DNA of 64,000 nucleotides from Embiotoca jacksoni (Eukaryota; Chordata; Actinopteri; Embiotocidae): positions 14,082,501 to 14,146,500 of the forward strand of contig JAKOON010000006.1 of NCBI GenBank assembly GCA_022577435.1. The letters run 5' to 3'. A model generated the notes under the pieces. The model was given only the letters and a program-made list of their open reading frames with translations. It did no database searches and was not told the origin of the DNA. The position numbers and the translations under genes are program-made. The first letter of the stretch is position 1. The number at the start of each line of letters is the position of its first letter. Positions 32,501 through 44,870 of the stretch are shown here, one piece after another.

Positions 32501-35500
32501 ATATTTGTCTGATTAAATACACAATTATCCATTTCTATTAACGGTCTTCTAACAGCTTTCAGAGCCCACCGATATATTGAACACTCAATCGTATTTCTCA
32601 GAGGTATTTTGCTCTTAAGACCTGCTGTTTTAAATCTGACCTGAGTTAATCTCAGCTGGATCCAATATAAAGGAGTTTGGTTATTGACCAGAAATGTGAC
32701 GACTGAGGCTCGGGTTGCGGGTAAGACTTCACATTGATCTCGGTTCATAAAGTCGTGCTGAGTTGAGCCACAGGGATAGAAAGGGATCTGTGGAGAGCAG
32801 TAAGTCACAGCAGTGAAACCTGGCTGCTGAAAGACTGGGCATTCCTCGGAGGATTTAGCAGTTTGGCAGAAAAGGCTCAGCTGAATCCAGCCATGGGTGT
32901 TCGGCTTTCTCAATTACCCACAAATTGAAAATCAACAAATGCCATTCAGGTGAAACAAAGAGATGCTCAGAGGATACTTTACATTTTTAGACCTTATTTT
33001 TCTCTTTTGAATGAAACACACTATCAAACAGCCCTTTGAGCAGAATAAAAAACAAGTACTTTACTTAAATCTCCAAGAATACACTGGTATTAGAAGTTCC
33101 ACTTGTATCATTGCTGATAACATAGATACTCAAGTCTTATTAACAGCTAAATATTACAACACGTGTCACTGAACTTGTTGTATTTTGTGAAGTCTCTGAC
33201 ATGACAAGGGGCGTGCACAAAAACAGAAGTCAGAACAACTAAAGCAATAAAATATTTTGGACCTGACGGATTGATCACTTCAAGGTTATGTTTCCTGAAC
33301 TAAAACAAGAGCGGATGCTGCTCACAGCAAAAAAAAAAAAGAAGTGAGGATTTACAGTTCAGTTGTAAATCTGAATGCCATCGAAATATCAAACATGTAA
33401 GAAACATTTATTCAAGTTAAGCAGAATTATAAGTCCAACTAAGGTAAGTTAAGCTATAACCACACCATGTCCTTTAATCATTTATTTGATCAAGCAATAA
33501 ATATGTTGTCAAAATAGACTTCAAATAACAATTAATTTCTCGTCCTGTGAGTGCTACTTTTATTATTGCGGTATTGCTACCGATGATTTAACCCACAGTG
33601 GAGCTGGATAGGACTAGCAAACATTGGACGATATAATCTATATGAAAGCGTCATATTTCTGTTGCTGGAGTGAAACACAGCACCTCACTCACACCACTAC
33701 ACCTCTGGATTAGTGCCTGAAACCTCTAACTCTGATTAGTGTTGAATCAGAGTTTAGGTTTGAGGCAGCATTAAGGTTTGGTAAATTATCATTCTTAATT
33801 GTTAATCGTTAGTGAATTTACTCCTGGCATTATGTAAATCTGCACCAATTATTGCGTTAAATTGCATTTGCGCTATTGAACTTTGACTTGTGCCCTTGGC
33901 CAGTAGCGAGCCCTCTCACCAGTGCTGACTGGAGTGCTGGAGAGTCCAAATGAAGGAGACGAGGCAATAAGTTGTATCAAGCCATCAACCTCTATTGAAG
34001 GTCTTAACTTTTTCTCCCTCAAACAACTCTTTATTGAATGAAAAACGACATAATGCTTAAATGTGACATGGAGTAAATGGCCCAGTGCAGTGAAAACCGA
34101 CAAAACCTTGAGGAGCCGTTGACTCTCCAGCATGCTAGCTGCTAAGATGTTCCTGGCTGGGAATATGATAGAGGGTTAGCTCACCAGCTAGCTCACCAAC
34201 TTGCCCTGCGAGTAGTCTCTACATCAACAGGCTTCCAGCTCATACTTTGTTGTTGCCGCGTGAATGTTCACCATCAAATTGGTCCAAATACTTACACGCG
34301 TCACATGAAAGTAAAGTAATAGTTTAACTTTTTTAGGATCTGTCTTTCGTCATCATCTGAGACTTCACCTGAGCTCACTTTAAACTTTGTGTGATCGATG
34401 AGAGACAGAGATGTAATAAAGCCACGGTGTGACTCTGACAGTTTGACTCTGCCTCAGGAATGTGGAGCCGATGCCGGAGGCGATACCAGCAGGTGGATGA
34501 ATGTCCGTCTGTCAGCAGGCCTCGCTGATCACAGCAGCCCCGCCAACTGCACAAAGTCAGACCAGGAATGTTTAAACCAGCCTGGAGAGGACAGCAGGGG
34601 AGGAAGCTGTCCCTACAACTGTAGACCTCACGGGTTTTGCATTCTGGGGGAGTTGTATAGGTCACTGAAAGAGTCAGCTGCTTTGGGATTTGGGCTGATA
34701 ATCATGATGTGGATTACATCTTCATGATGTGTTCATGTTTTTAGAGCAAACCGCTAAAAGCTTGGCTCTAGGGCAGGCACACGGCTCTGTAAGGTTTGAC
34801 CCTTCCGGCTTTCCGTACATTCACATCTCTCGCTTGTGTGTAAACATGTGGATTCAGTATATTCACTAACTTGCGTGGCGAGTGTTTGGTGAATCACTTT
34901 TTTTTTTGATCATTGATCAGGCGGTCGGCCCAGCACCTTCAGACTAAAGATCTAGAAAATGTGACACTCTTGATGTAAAATGTCTTCAGTGTAAATAGGA
35001 AAGGTCAAGGCCTGGCATACTTTGACATCTCTTAAAAATAAAAGATGTAGGTTAGGGCAAAAGGGAAAGTAGAGATGAGATGTGCTTCTTTGTGTTTGTG
35101 TTTCCTGCTGCAGGATAAATATCAGCTTGAATTCAGAGGTAAATATGCTTGAATAATAATTTGTAAGACCTGGATGTACGACGGAGAAAGACAACAACTC
35201 TATTTCATAGTCTACTTTTCATGTCTCTGTAAGCTTCCCGCAAATATTGTTTTCATATTTTTCAGGTTCTGTCATGTGCAGGGGTCTTTGTTGAAATGCA
35301 TCCTAGGTTGGGGCGACACATCACAGTAGCCGCACATCCAATTCTGCAGAGACTTGCTCAGTGACAGGCAAAGAATGTGAGCCAGTTGATACTGACATTG
35401 AGGCCACATTATTCTCCTGAAGTCACTATGTCCCCTTTAATTAGGTCTGTGTGACCTATGACCTTTGGAAAGGACTTCAACCCGAGACCTCTGCACGTCA

Positions 35501-37494
35501 AGGAGCTGAAACAAACCCTGTGGTTTTGGTGAAGAGGCATGACACAGGAAGTTAACATGTAATACAGTATACATACAGACACAATGGACGGTGTCAATCT
35601 GCTGTTCATGTGTAATAGCATCGTGGTTCTGCATTGGTTTTAGGTTAAAACGATCAGGTTGAACTCATTTGTCATTGTCATTTTTACAAAAGCAAACTGT
35701 GACCTCATAAGAGGCTCACTTTCAAAACAAACTCACCTAAATTGTTTAGAAAACAATAAACTTGTCCTCTCACTCCATTTTGTTTGGTTAATGTTGACAA
35801 GGTGTTAATGGAAATGGCTTCCTCAAAAGTCAAAGCCCAAACAACCCTGACAGATTTATCCTCTTTAAGATTTGTCCAATAACAGTCACTTGTATGTCTG
35901 GAATGACTAGTAAATATTTTTTACTTATACAGTAGACCTTTAACAAGTGAAACTGAACACTGTTCAACTTGACCTCCGCACTGCCAGCAGCTTGGTTTCT
36001 TTCGAAGGGTGTTCAAGGATTCGACTAAAAGTACAACCTCCTCTAAAAACCTTAAAAGCATTGCCTCAGATCTTCAGCATTTCTCCATTATATTACATAT
36101 TTATGAATAAATATGCAACAAGCAGTTAAAGTTTAGAAGCAAACGTGACAAAATCCCAAACTAAAACCCAACAGCTAATTTTCTACATCAACCTCAAAGT
36201 GACAACAAGACTCCAGGAGTGTACTGTGTCTGGCCAAGAAATAGTCAAGTAAATAACTACAACTGCATCAACAGATAACTGCCTGCTGGCTTCAGAATCA
36301 TATTACCTATACAGATGTGAGAGTGTGATCGATCCTCATATCTGACTCCTTTATTACACGAGTGAAACCTAAGTGGCAAAGATTTGAACACAGAAACAGT
36401 TTTGATTGAACTGTTGGATTCACTTCACTTTTACACAGTCATGTACACAACAATCCTGTTGATTTGATCCTGATTCTGTTTCATCAACTTGTTTGGCTGT
36501 TTCAATCTACACTTATTACATGTAGACTGATCTCTTGCATTGCTTATCTGTACAATGTTTATATCCTTCTAAAGAATCACATTTTCAAAAGCTTACAAAA
36601 AACACATTTACTCATCTCTGGTTTTATGGACACTTTTCCCTATGACTATGATTTGTGTCCGTGTAACAACTATCATTTTTATTTAATTACACATTACAAA
36701 TTTTACTAAAGGGACAATTTGTGCAACATGACTATGCTTCACTTCCAGTCGCTCTGTTCACACCGAGGCACTCCTCACAAATACTGTGCTGTTTGTGTTG
36801 ATAGAATATAGGAATAAAAATAAAATATAATTTGAATGTTATAACCCAATTATGCAGTCCATAAGACCAAGGTAAAAACCTTGGTCCTTCTTTGAGATGT
36901 TCAGAAGATCCTTCATAAAAATCCTTAAAATTGACTTGACTAATCTGCACTGACACCACTGATCCAGCTCTGTATATCACTTTACAAAGCTTTATAAATT
37001 AACACTAACAATGGAAAACCCCACCAATGCAAATTCATGGTTCTATGAGTGCCTGCTGGTGTTTGTATGCCTGGGTGAGAGTGAGTTGTTTATCGCTGTT
37101 TATCCCAAAACACTGACGAGAATGAATCAAGGTTCTCAGTGGCGCTGCTTTTATTTTGAGCTGTGTGAAACTAGTGATTATCCAGTTATTGAACATTCCT
37201 TAAACATCTGAGCTCTTCATTTAGAAAAAGGTGATGGTGATCATGACGTTTTTTTGCTTAACAAAACAGCATCCACTGTTCCATGAACAATCCATCTCCT
37301 GTATTGCTGAGTGACACTGACGTTTTGTTGTATCTTTTTACTCCAGCAGGGCATTAGGCTATCCAGGTGCTATTAAAAATTCCAACAGTAAGTGCTATCA
37401 AACAGATCCTCTTGACTTTATTCTGCCAGTACATGTATTTCACACTTATCATCATTATTGGGTGTACTTTACCTTGTTAGTAAAAAAATAAATA

Positions 37495-37497
<3 letters not shown>

Positions 37498-37553
<56 letters not shown>
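37498..37553. repeat. (TA)n microsatellite
   Basis: This is an uninterrupted TA tract of about 55 bases. Confidence 0.93.
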
Positions 37554-37555
<2 letters not shown>

Positions 37556-38457
37556 TGTTGTTTAAATCCAATGCACCAGAAACTTCTCTCCAGCCATAAT
37601 GAAGCACACAGTTAAACCATTCAGTAAATTATTCAAGCACAGACATGAAAATGTTCACATCAAAAAGTGAATACACACCGCTGTTAGCCTCCAAAGTGCA
37701 GTTTATATTGCAAGCACACAATGAATAATGCAAATATAATTGCTATCCTTAAGACTTTGCACTTGCAAGCTCTAGTCTTCAATTTCTTGCCCAAAACTTG
37801 ATGGTTTGTGGTAGGAAGCGAAGGGAGGAAGGGGCAGGACCAGCCTCCACCAGCTGTTTTCTCCTGGTAGTGTGGAGGGAGTGTCAGTCTGTGTTTTCCG
37901 ACAGTTCCTCCCTTCTGTAAAGCTGCCCAGGTGTAATGGCCGACCTGTCGGTTTGAACCACATCAAACCTCACAAACAGGAAGCCTCCCTTCACTGTTAT
38001 TACTGAGATAATGATCCTGTATTCAGCACATGCACTATTGACATCCTGTTCACCACAAATCTGTGTTTACATGTCTCCGGGCGCGGAGACGGTGGCTCAC
38101 AGCAGAAGATCTGTAGTGGGTTCTTATACAGCTTGTTACAGGCAGTACGGAGATGTAAGACAGATCAGAGGGGAAACTAACGGGAAGACAGAACTGAGAG
38201 AAATTTAGATTACAATAAGATGTGTTATTTCAGCACCACTGACATTCTAGATTTATCATTAGACAGTGATATTTAGCAGCACAACTGCTGGTAGGCTATT
38301 TCAGCATCATGGAGGGTGCCAAGGATTTTTCAAATGATTTACTTAAACTTCAATCAGACAAAGGATAAAGTAAAGCAGACTAAACTAGTGCGGCAAGGCA
38401 AGTTAATAAACTGTTTGATAGTCATGTTGGATGCAAGTTGACAGTCACAGAGCCATA

Positions 38458-38543
38458 TTAACCCTCCTGTTTATGAAAATAAAATAGAACTTGGTTGAAC
38501 ACAGCTGCGGGTCATTTTGACCCAAGGACAACAGGAGGGTTAA
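38458..38543. mobile_element. piggyBac-like MITE, 86 bases with TTAA ends
   Basis: A perfect 14-base terminal inverted repeat is visible: TTAACCCTCCTGTT at 38,458-38,471 and its reverse complement at 38,530-38,543. TTAA is the target-site duplication of piggyBac elements, and ends starting CCC fit that superfamily. The interior is too short to code, so this is a non-autonomous relic. Confidence 0.7.
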
Positions 38544-38819
38544 CTACTCACTCAAGCCACACTAGACAACAGACTACAAGTGTGCAAGACAGGTGTGACC
38601 CAATGTTACTACAATAACCAAACAGACTTGGCGGTCAACAACACAAGCAGCCAACAGCTAATTTTGAAAAAGGATAGAAAGCCAGCATGTACATAAGATC
38701 CCGCTGGCATCTCATATATGTGCACACGGTTTAGGTACCTAAAACCAGGTGGTCAGATTCAGGAAAAGATCATGATTTGACTTTAAATAAGTGACATAAC
38801 ATTTCCACAAGCATTTGAG

Positions 38820-39163
38820 ATGTGGTGTTGGAGAAAGCTTCTGTGCATTCCTTGGACAGCAAAAAGGACCAATGAGATTGTCTTGCTTGAAATTGGAGAA
38901 AAAAAAGAATCTCTTCAAAGTAGTTGTAAAACAGAAACTGCAATATTTTGGTCACATTGCCAGGCGTGAAGGAGACAATCTGGAAAAAGTGATTATATTG
39001 GGTAAAGTGGAAGGGAAAAGAAGCAGAGGAAGGCGGAAACTCCGCTGGACAGATGGAATTACAACTCTCACAAAGAAATAAATTTATAGCTGCTACATCA
39101 AAGCTAAAAAAACACTATGAATGGAAAAACGTCATCAAAAAGGTCACAAATACTCAGATATGA
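38820..39163 (+). pseudogene. Decayed non-LTR retrotransposon (RTE/BovB-like) 3' end
   Basis: Three reading frames in succession encode the C-terminus found in RTE-like LINE reverse transcriptases. They are MWCWRKLLCIPWTAKRTNE (from 38,820), then KLQYFGHIARREGDNLEKV with GKVEGKRSRGRRKLRWTDGI (to 39,081), then HYEWKNVIKKVTNTQI up to a stop at 39,161-39,163. An A-rich run near 38,898-38,907 and a stop at 39,079-39,081 mark the two frame breaks. It is a 5'-truncated dead copy. The clade is assigned from motif memory only. Confidence 0.75.
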
Positions 39164-39174
39164 GTAGAACAACG

Positions 39175-39480
39175 ACGACGAAGTGACATAACGTAAGTAA
39201 TGTCACACACGTGACATAAGTTACTCTACGTATTTTTAATAGATTATGTTTCTTAAAAGAAATCCACGTTGACTTTTACTTTCTCCCAGACTTGAACACC
39301 AGAGAAAACTCCTCTGTTTACATTATCCAAACACTGACAACCTCTTCACTCTTTCTACTTAGTCACGTGACCTCCTTCCTCAACCTTTGTGCATATTTCT
39401 GTGACGCTAAAGACTTTGACAAAACGGTAGTATTTGATGCCCTGGTAATGAAAACGGGCTGGAGTAGGTAGCTTACACAC
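39175..39480. repeat. Dispersed repeat, partial diverged copy
   Basis: It has GTGACATAACGTAAGTAATG and ACGTTGACTTTTACTTTCTC, followed by GTCACGTGACCTCC. This resembles the copy near 48.8 kb (ACGTCACTTTCTCCC, CACATGACC) and the start of the copy at 3.1 kb (TACATAACGTAACATTA). It directly follows the LINE relic. Confidence 0.4.
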
Positions 39481-40769
39481 TACAGAAAAAACACACAAGG
39501 TCAGAGTTCACATTTGATCAAATCGACTCAGAGCAGTGGTTGTATTCGGGCGTTACTAAGGAAACGTGATCAATGACAAGCTCTAGCCTCTGACCCCCTG
39601 CTTACTCCACTACAGCAAGAAATTGATGACTGTAAATTAGAAAATTAGAGACAACCACTAAAAAATAATTAGTGTTTATATATTTGACTCTCTCCAGCAC
39701 CACTTATGTTCCTGAGGTCACAGGCTAACGACATCCCAAAATCTTCAGACCGCTGATCCTTGACTCGGGTCACCTTCATGACCTGTCTCTGAATCAGCTG
39801 CAGCAGCCGCTTCCAATGAGAGCTTCAGCTAGTAAAACAAGCTGCTTCTAGCTAACTACTGGCCTCATTGTTCTCACACAGTAAAATCTCTGTCAGTCTT
39901 TCACTTCTGCCTCCTCCTAACTGTGAAATATTTATCCCAGGCGGTACAGACAGTTTCCTCGAACATTGCCCATTAAACATGAAAGCTGTGCTCTGAGTGG
40001 AAAATAACGCAGTGAAGCCTCAGGTCTAATTATGCTGCTTTAGTTTATGACCTGTCAGCTTAAATCCATTATCTTCCGCTGCTGCCTTTCAACTCCAGCT
40101 TGCTCATCACTTCCCAAACCAGGTGGGAATGAGGGAAGTGTTCACTTTTTCTTGTCTCTGCTGTTTTTCATATCGGGGTATTCACTGATTCACAACTCAA
40201 GTATGTTGTGTTCTTATCAGAGAAAGGCTCATATTTATGGGAGTCACTAAACAGTTTCACAGTCTAATTAGGAAAAGCATTCAGTTGTCTGTACAGGCAG
40301 TTTTATCAGAGTTTAAAATTCCCATAATAAAGATGTCCAAACATTTGTCTAATCTCGCTCAGTGGGTTTTAAAGGTCTTTTTTTTGGACACTGAATTTCC
40401 AGTAAAGCTAATTGTACATGTTCACAGAAAACAATAAGGTGAATATGTATAAATTTGAGGGTCTTTTGTTTGGAAAAGTCCTTTTAGAAGAAGAGTGATT
40501 AGGTACACCTGAACCATCTTCACTTCCAGTTGTTTTAAACAAGGAACTGAGAACCATGTTTGAGACCTCACCAGCAGTTTTTGCACATCTATCATGTCAG
40601 CCCAGAATCACAGCCAAGCATGTTATACAACTATCAGTCCATCCAGAGGATACTGTCGCATTTAGCCTGATCTGTGCATGCAAAGTACACGCACCTCAAT
40701 GAAGGAGGCCGTGTGATGAATGTCATGTGTTCGAGGTCAATTAATAAAGTACAAAAGTGGTGAAGTCCA

Positions 40770-41010
40770 AATATGGTTGGGGGTGCATCAAACCCAGGAC
40801 TTTCACCCACAAGAGCAGGGTTTGAGTCCATGAGAAAGTGATGTGTTTGTCTTTAAAGAAATCTATCCTTAAGTAACCAAGTCGTTCCTGTGCCTAACCC
40901 TAACTGCATGTTCGCTTCACGCCTAGCGGAGGCAAAACATGACACTGGCAGAGAGTGGGCTGACAGGTGTGTTAATCGCTTTGGTGTGATACTCAGCTGT
41001 CAGGTACAGA
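40770..41010. repeat. Dispersed repeat, copy 2
   Basis: It begins AACCCAGGACTTTCACCCAC, then GTGCCTAACCCTAACTGC and GGAGGCAAAACATGACACTG, and ends GGCTGACAGGTGTG. It aligns by eye with the copies at 3.2 and 48.9 kb. Confidence 0.6.
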
Positions 41011-42998
41011 AATCATCAAAGACCACAATACACAGTTTAAATTATTGTATGTTATGGTTGTTTTGAATTAATCTTTCCAGTGCAACCTTATAAAAAAGAA
41101 GGCTACCTGGACCCATAAAACCCTACCTGTGAGTTTTATCACAGGACAGCGGTTTTCTGATATTCTTACAAGTGTCACACCATCAGATAGAAATATAGCT
41201 ACATGCACTTACTTCAACAAAAATAAATCACGTGAAATTATGTTTAGCACTATTTGGTTTTCTCAGTTATGTAATGTTAGAAAACGATGTCACAGAAGAG
41301 GTTTTTATGCATCAGGGAAGTGTATGTGATAAACACTAAAAAAAAAGGAATGTGGTTGAGGTTTGGATGGAGAACATTTCTTTATTTTTGTGTGTTGCAA
41401 CAAAAGCACTTTGGTAAGCATTATTTAAAAATTATGTTGCTTGTGAAATGTTTACAGGTTTGGGTGATGACGATCATCAATATAACTCAAATATAATTGC
41501 ACAGCTTATTAGATTTCATAGTTATACTTATAGCCTTTGCTTTTAATGATCTTAAAGACCCACTCACAACATGAACAAAAGGACTAGGACTGACTGCCTC
41601 TTCTGAAACGGAGATGTTTGGGATTTCTGAAGCCGGTGTTTTTGTGAGGACGGAGATGATCCGTGACTGCTAACATACCGAGCTCCTGAGCGTTAGCTTC
41701 TCAGATGTGAGCTTATCATCAGCTGTTAAGAGCAGTGTGAATTCTTCGGGCTTCGGGCTGCAGCCATGAGTGTTTCTGAGCTGATAGGAAGAGAGAGGGA
41801 GTGCAGGTGCAGATGTGAGGCTTTAAATGCTGAAGCACATGATGATTAGACTGAGAGGGCCCGTGTTGCTACTCGTGTGAGAACAATCTCATCCATCAGT
41901 GGATGGTAGAGCAGAGAGGATCAGAAGAAGGAAGGAATGAAGTCCAGAGCGACTTACAATCAGCAGAAACAGAGATTTTGATAGAAAAGATGGATTTTTA
42001 AAAAATGTATAAACTAAACAGGGGGAAACTGCATTTGTACTGCATGAACAATATTTTTTTTACCTTGGAAATAACTTTGACAATTAAATCTGAACTCAAA
42101 ATCCATTTACCATTTTTGGTATTCAGTAGATTAAATTTGCTTCGTTATCTTTGTGTGTAGAACCTTGAACCTTGAAACTTTCCCAGTTGATACTTATATT
42201 AAAATCATTTATTTTTGTATTACAGGTTTGCAAAAATGTTGTTTAAATGAGGCATTATCTGATTAAATATAGAGACATTTGCATAAGATTTCAGAACAGA
42301 AATGAGATAAAAACCATTTTCAAAATTTATGAATATCTCTTTTTATCCCTCTATTAATTGGAAATTTTTAAAATCCTTGTCATTTTTTCAGTGGAAAGAT
42401 TTTACGGGCTGCGAATGATATAGAAACAACCCTCCCTGTAAAAACAATCAGAATATAGACGGGAATAAAACTGGAAAGTTTGCCGTGTGGAAGTAAAGTT
42501 TAGATCTCTGGCTCAGAATGAGAAAAAAAATAACTTTTTGGAAATCGGCCATTAAAGATGTTGTATAAGCTTAAAGCCTGTTTGTTCATATATCATTCGT
42601 AAATGTGTATTTTGGACATTATCTTTTTTAAGTAGCCTGAAATGACCCAAAATCTCATGAGTCTTGCTGCAATATTTAATATTATTTTTTCAACTGAGCT
42701 ACGATTAACACACATTTGGAAAACCATTTAAAGTAAAAGCAAAGTCTTAGAAAGAATGATACCCTGTTTGTATTAATACTGTGTTTTGCATTGGGGTTAC
42801 GTTCTGGATGCGGCTTCCATGGTGTGTATTTATATACCACTCGATGTCAGGCTATTAAGGTGATTTATACGTTTGGGGGACGAGCACATTTTGTAAATTT
42901 AGATTCAATGGTTATGACTTCTCTATTTTTAATATTTTAATTTAGGACAGGAAGCTGTAATGAAGCCCTCCCAGTGGTCGTATGTGGTCCGTTGACCC

Positions 42999-43004
42999 TT
43001 TATT
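42999..43004 (-). terminator. Candidate poly(A) signal AATAAA for the mucin-like gene
   Basis: AATAAA on the minus strand lies about 0.9 kb past the predicted stop codon. It is the first exact match I noticed downstream. Without transcript data it may be chance in AT-rich DNA. Confidence 0.25.
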
Positions 43005-43912
43005 TACACCTGAGCTGGCTGAGCAGTGCAGCAGCTGCAGCACAGCATCCGCCTGCTGTAGTCTTACCGAGTTTCCGAGGAACTGCAGAGTTACAAGACG
43101 GCAGTAAAGTCTCACACCGGACAGTCGGGGGGAACTTCCCAGAAGACATTCATTGACTTCACATCTGTTCCAAAAAAAAAAAAAAAGGGGGCGGTTAGCA
43201 GTGGGTGGCTCGAAGACATACGTTATGTTTTTAAACTGAAAAAACATAATTAGTCGGAGATTTAAATTCAATGTTAAAACAATAAACAGCGACATAGTTA
43301 TAGTTACAGTTAATTTCCCAACAGGAACATGATATCCCTTCTTTTTGAAATCAAATGTAAAGTTAACTTTCCAGGCAATAGATAAGGGTAATTTTATAAG
43401 ACACTAGAAGAATTTAATCTTCATACAATACTGACGAGGATCAGTTATTGAAATGCTTCTCATGTTAAATGGCCACATCTCTTCAAAGGTCATGTCTACT
43501 GTAAGAAATGGACAACAAATCCAATTTGATTTTTGCTTCAAAATGATGTTATAGGCTGAGCCTTCAGCAGTCAGTCACCCAAATCTGGTCTGTTAATTAC
43601 CTGTTTCCCTCCACTTAAAATCAGCAAGAAAACATGGTAATGCACAAATTGAAACTTTTGTGCCAAAATGCTTGATTTGATTTGACTTTAGCTGCTCTTC
43701 AGAAGTTATTTATGTACCGCTCACATCTAAAATTGTAGATCTTGGCTTCCATTACACACAGTACTCAACCATTAGAGGAAACATTACATGATTACTGTGA
43801 CCGATAATTCTTTCAATGTACTTATGGGAATGCCAGCATTAAATATGCTTGAAGGATTTCATCTATTTATAACGTTGTACAGGATTTCCAAGTTCTCGTT
43901 TTTGTTACCCAG

Positions 43913-44199
43913 TTAGAGAACATTTTGTGGAGGAGACAAATGATTTGAATACCAACCTCTCTTCTGACCAAAGTCAGTGTTGTTGCTGTTGTTCTCATTC
44001 GCCTCCTTCAGCAACTCAACTGAGGTATTGTTGGAGACGACGCCTTTGTCGTCGGTTTTCTCCTCCACACTTGGCTCCACGGGTGCGGGAGGACTCTGCT
44101 CAACCACATCCGCTTTGGGTTTGTCCTCGGAGCTGTCTGGAGCTGGAGCTGGAGCTGCAGACTCGGCGGTGGGATCATTGACAGATTTATCAGGCTCAG
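43913..44199 (-). CDS. Mucin-like gene exon 8: Glu/Pro/Ala-rich tail, candidate last exon
   Basis: The acceptor CTTCACAG|CTGAG joins in frame (phase 1). It encodes AEPDKSVNDPTAESAAPAPA, then PDSSEDKPKADVVEQSPPAP and more acidic sequence, ending at a TAA whose bases are at 43,913-43,915. Reading to this stop closes the model with a whole number of codons. An internal GT after KKR-like sequence near 43,955 could instead be a weak donor leading to further exons. A candidate AATAAA on the minus strand lies at 42,999-43,004. Confidence 0.55.
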
Positions 44200-44831
44200 C
44201 TGTGAAGGACAACAAAAAGAAAACCACACAGCTTTTTCAGTGCTTCTCAAAAACGTTTATTCGATTTTTCTTTTGTTTTCCATTGAGATAATAGGCTACA
44301 TGTAAATGAAAACAACATGTGCATAAATAAAAGCAACACACAGGCTGAGTCATTTAAGAATATACTGGAAACGACCAATTTTATGCCATACCTTTTCAAA
44401 AGGATGTTAAACTGTTGCAATGAATTAATTGTGTAATATTCTCAAGAAATTTCTCCATAATTTTGTAAACTTCTGTGTCTTTGTAGATTTTCTGTTTAGC
44501 TCCATCTGTTCTGTATTTAGCTGCTACATAATAACAGCATTTCCACTCATGTCCCCTAAAGAGGATTGGGCTCCTGCGGGCGGGATCTGTCTCGGACGGG
44601 GGCATTCGAGCGGACCACAGTGTCGGTAATGAGGCGGCGGATTACTGACTAGTACCTAATGAGTCACATCCATACAGCTGTTGGAGGCTGTGGGAAAGTA
44701 GGGTGGCCCCGTTATTATCTGACCCAGTTTAGGCAGAGGGAGAGGAAGATGACCGTTGTTCGAGACATAACTCTGCCATGACTAAGGTGGCTCCTCAGGC
44801 ATCATTCCAGCCTTCACAGAAACAACATCTC

Positions 44832-44870
<39 letters not shown>

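Larger units (their letters stand above)
24451..43912. other. Intergenic region upstream of frem2 and downstream of the mucin-like gene
   Basis: This 19.5-kb stretch is mostly AT-rich and unique-looking. It holds interspersed repeats (about 27,560-27,960; 38,458-38,543; 38,820-39,163; about 39,175-39,480; about 40,770-41,010), the adjacent C30 and T27 runs near 29.5 kb, a (TA)n tract at 37.5 kb and a CpG-dense patch at about 28,640-29,040. Any frem2 promoter or 5' UTR exon must lie here, but I cannot place it: no convincing TATA box or CpG island abuts 24,450. Open frames up to 164 codons (32,419-32,913) look like chance. Confidence 0.6.

Noticed and set aside
32419..32913. 164-codon minus-strand open frame in intergenic DNA
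   Set aside because: It lacks a recognisable domain, signal peptide or compositional bias, and its first codon is not a good ATG start. I could not support it as a gene.
40770..40840. tRNA-like B-box (GGGTTTGAGTCC) considered as a tRNA gene or SINE head
   Set aside because: No A box or cloverleaf could be drawn around it. It fits better as part of the dispersed repeat.
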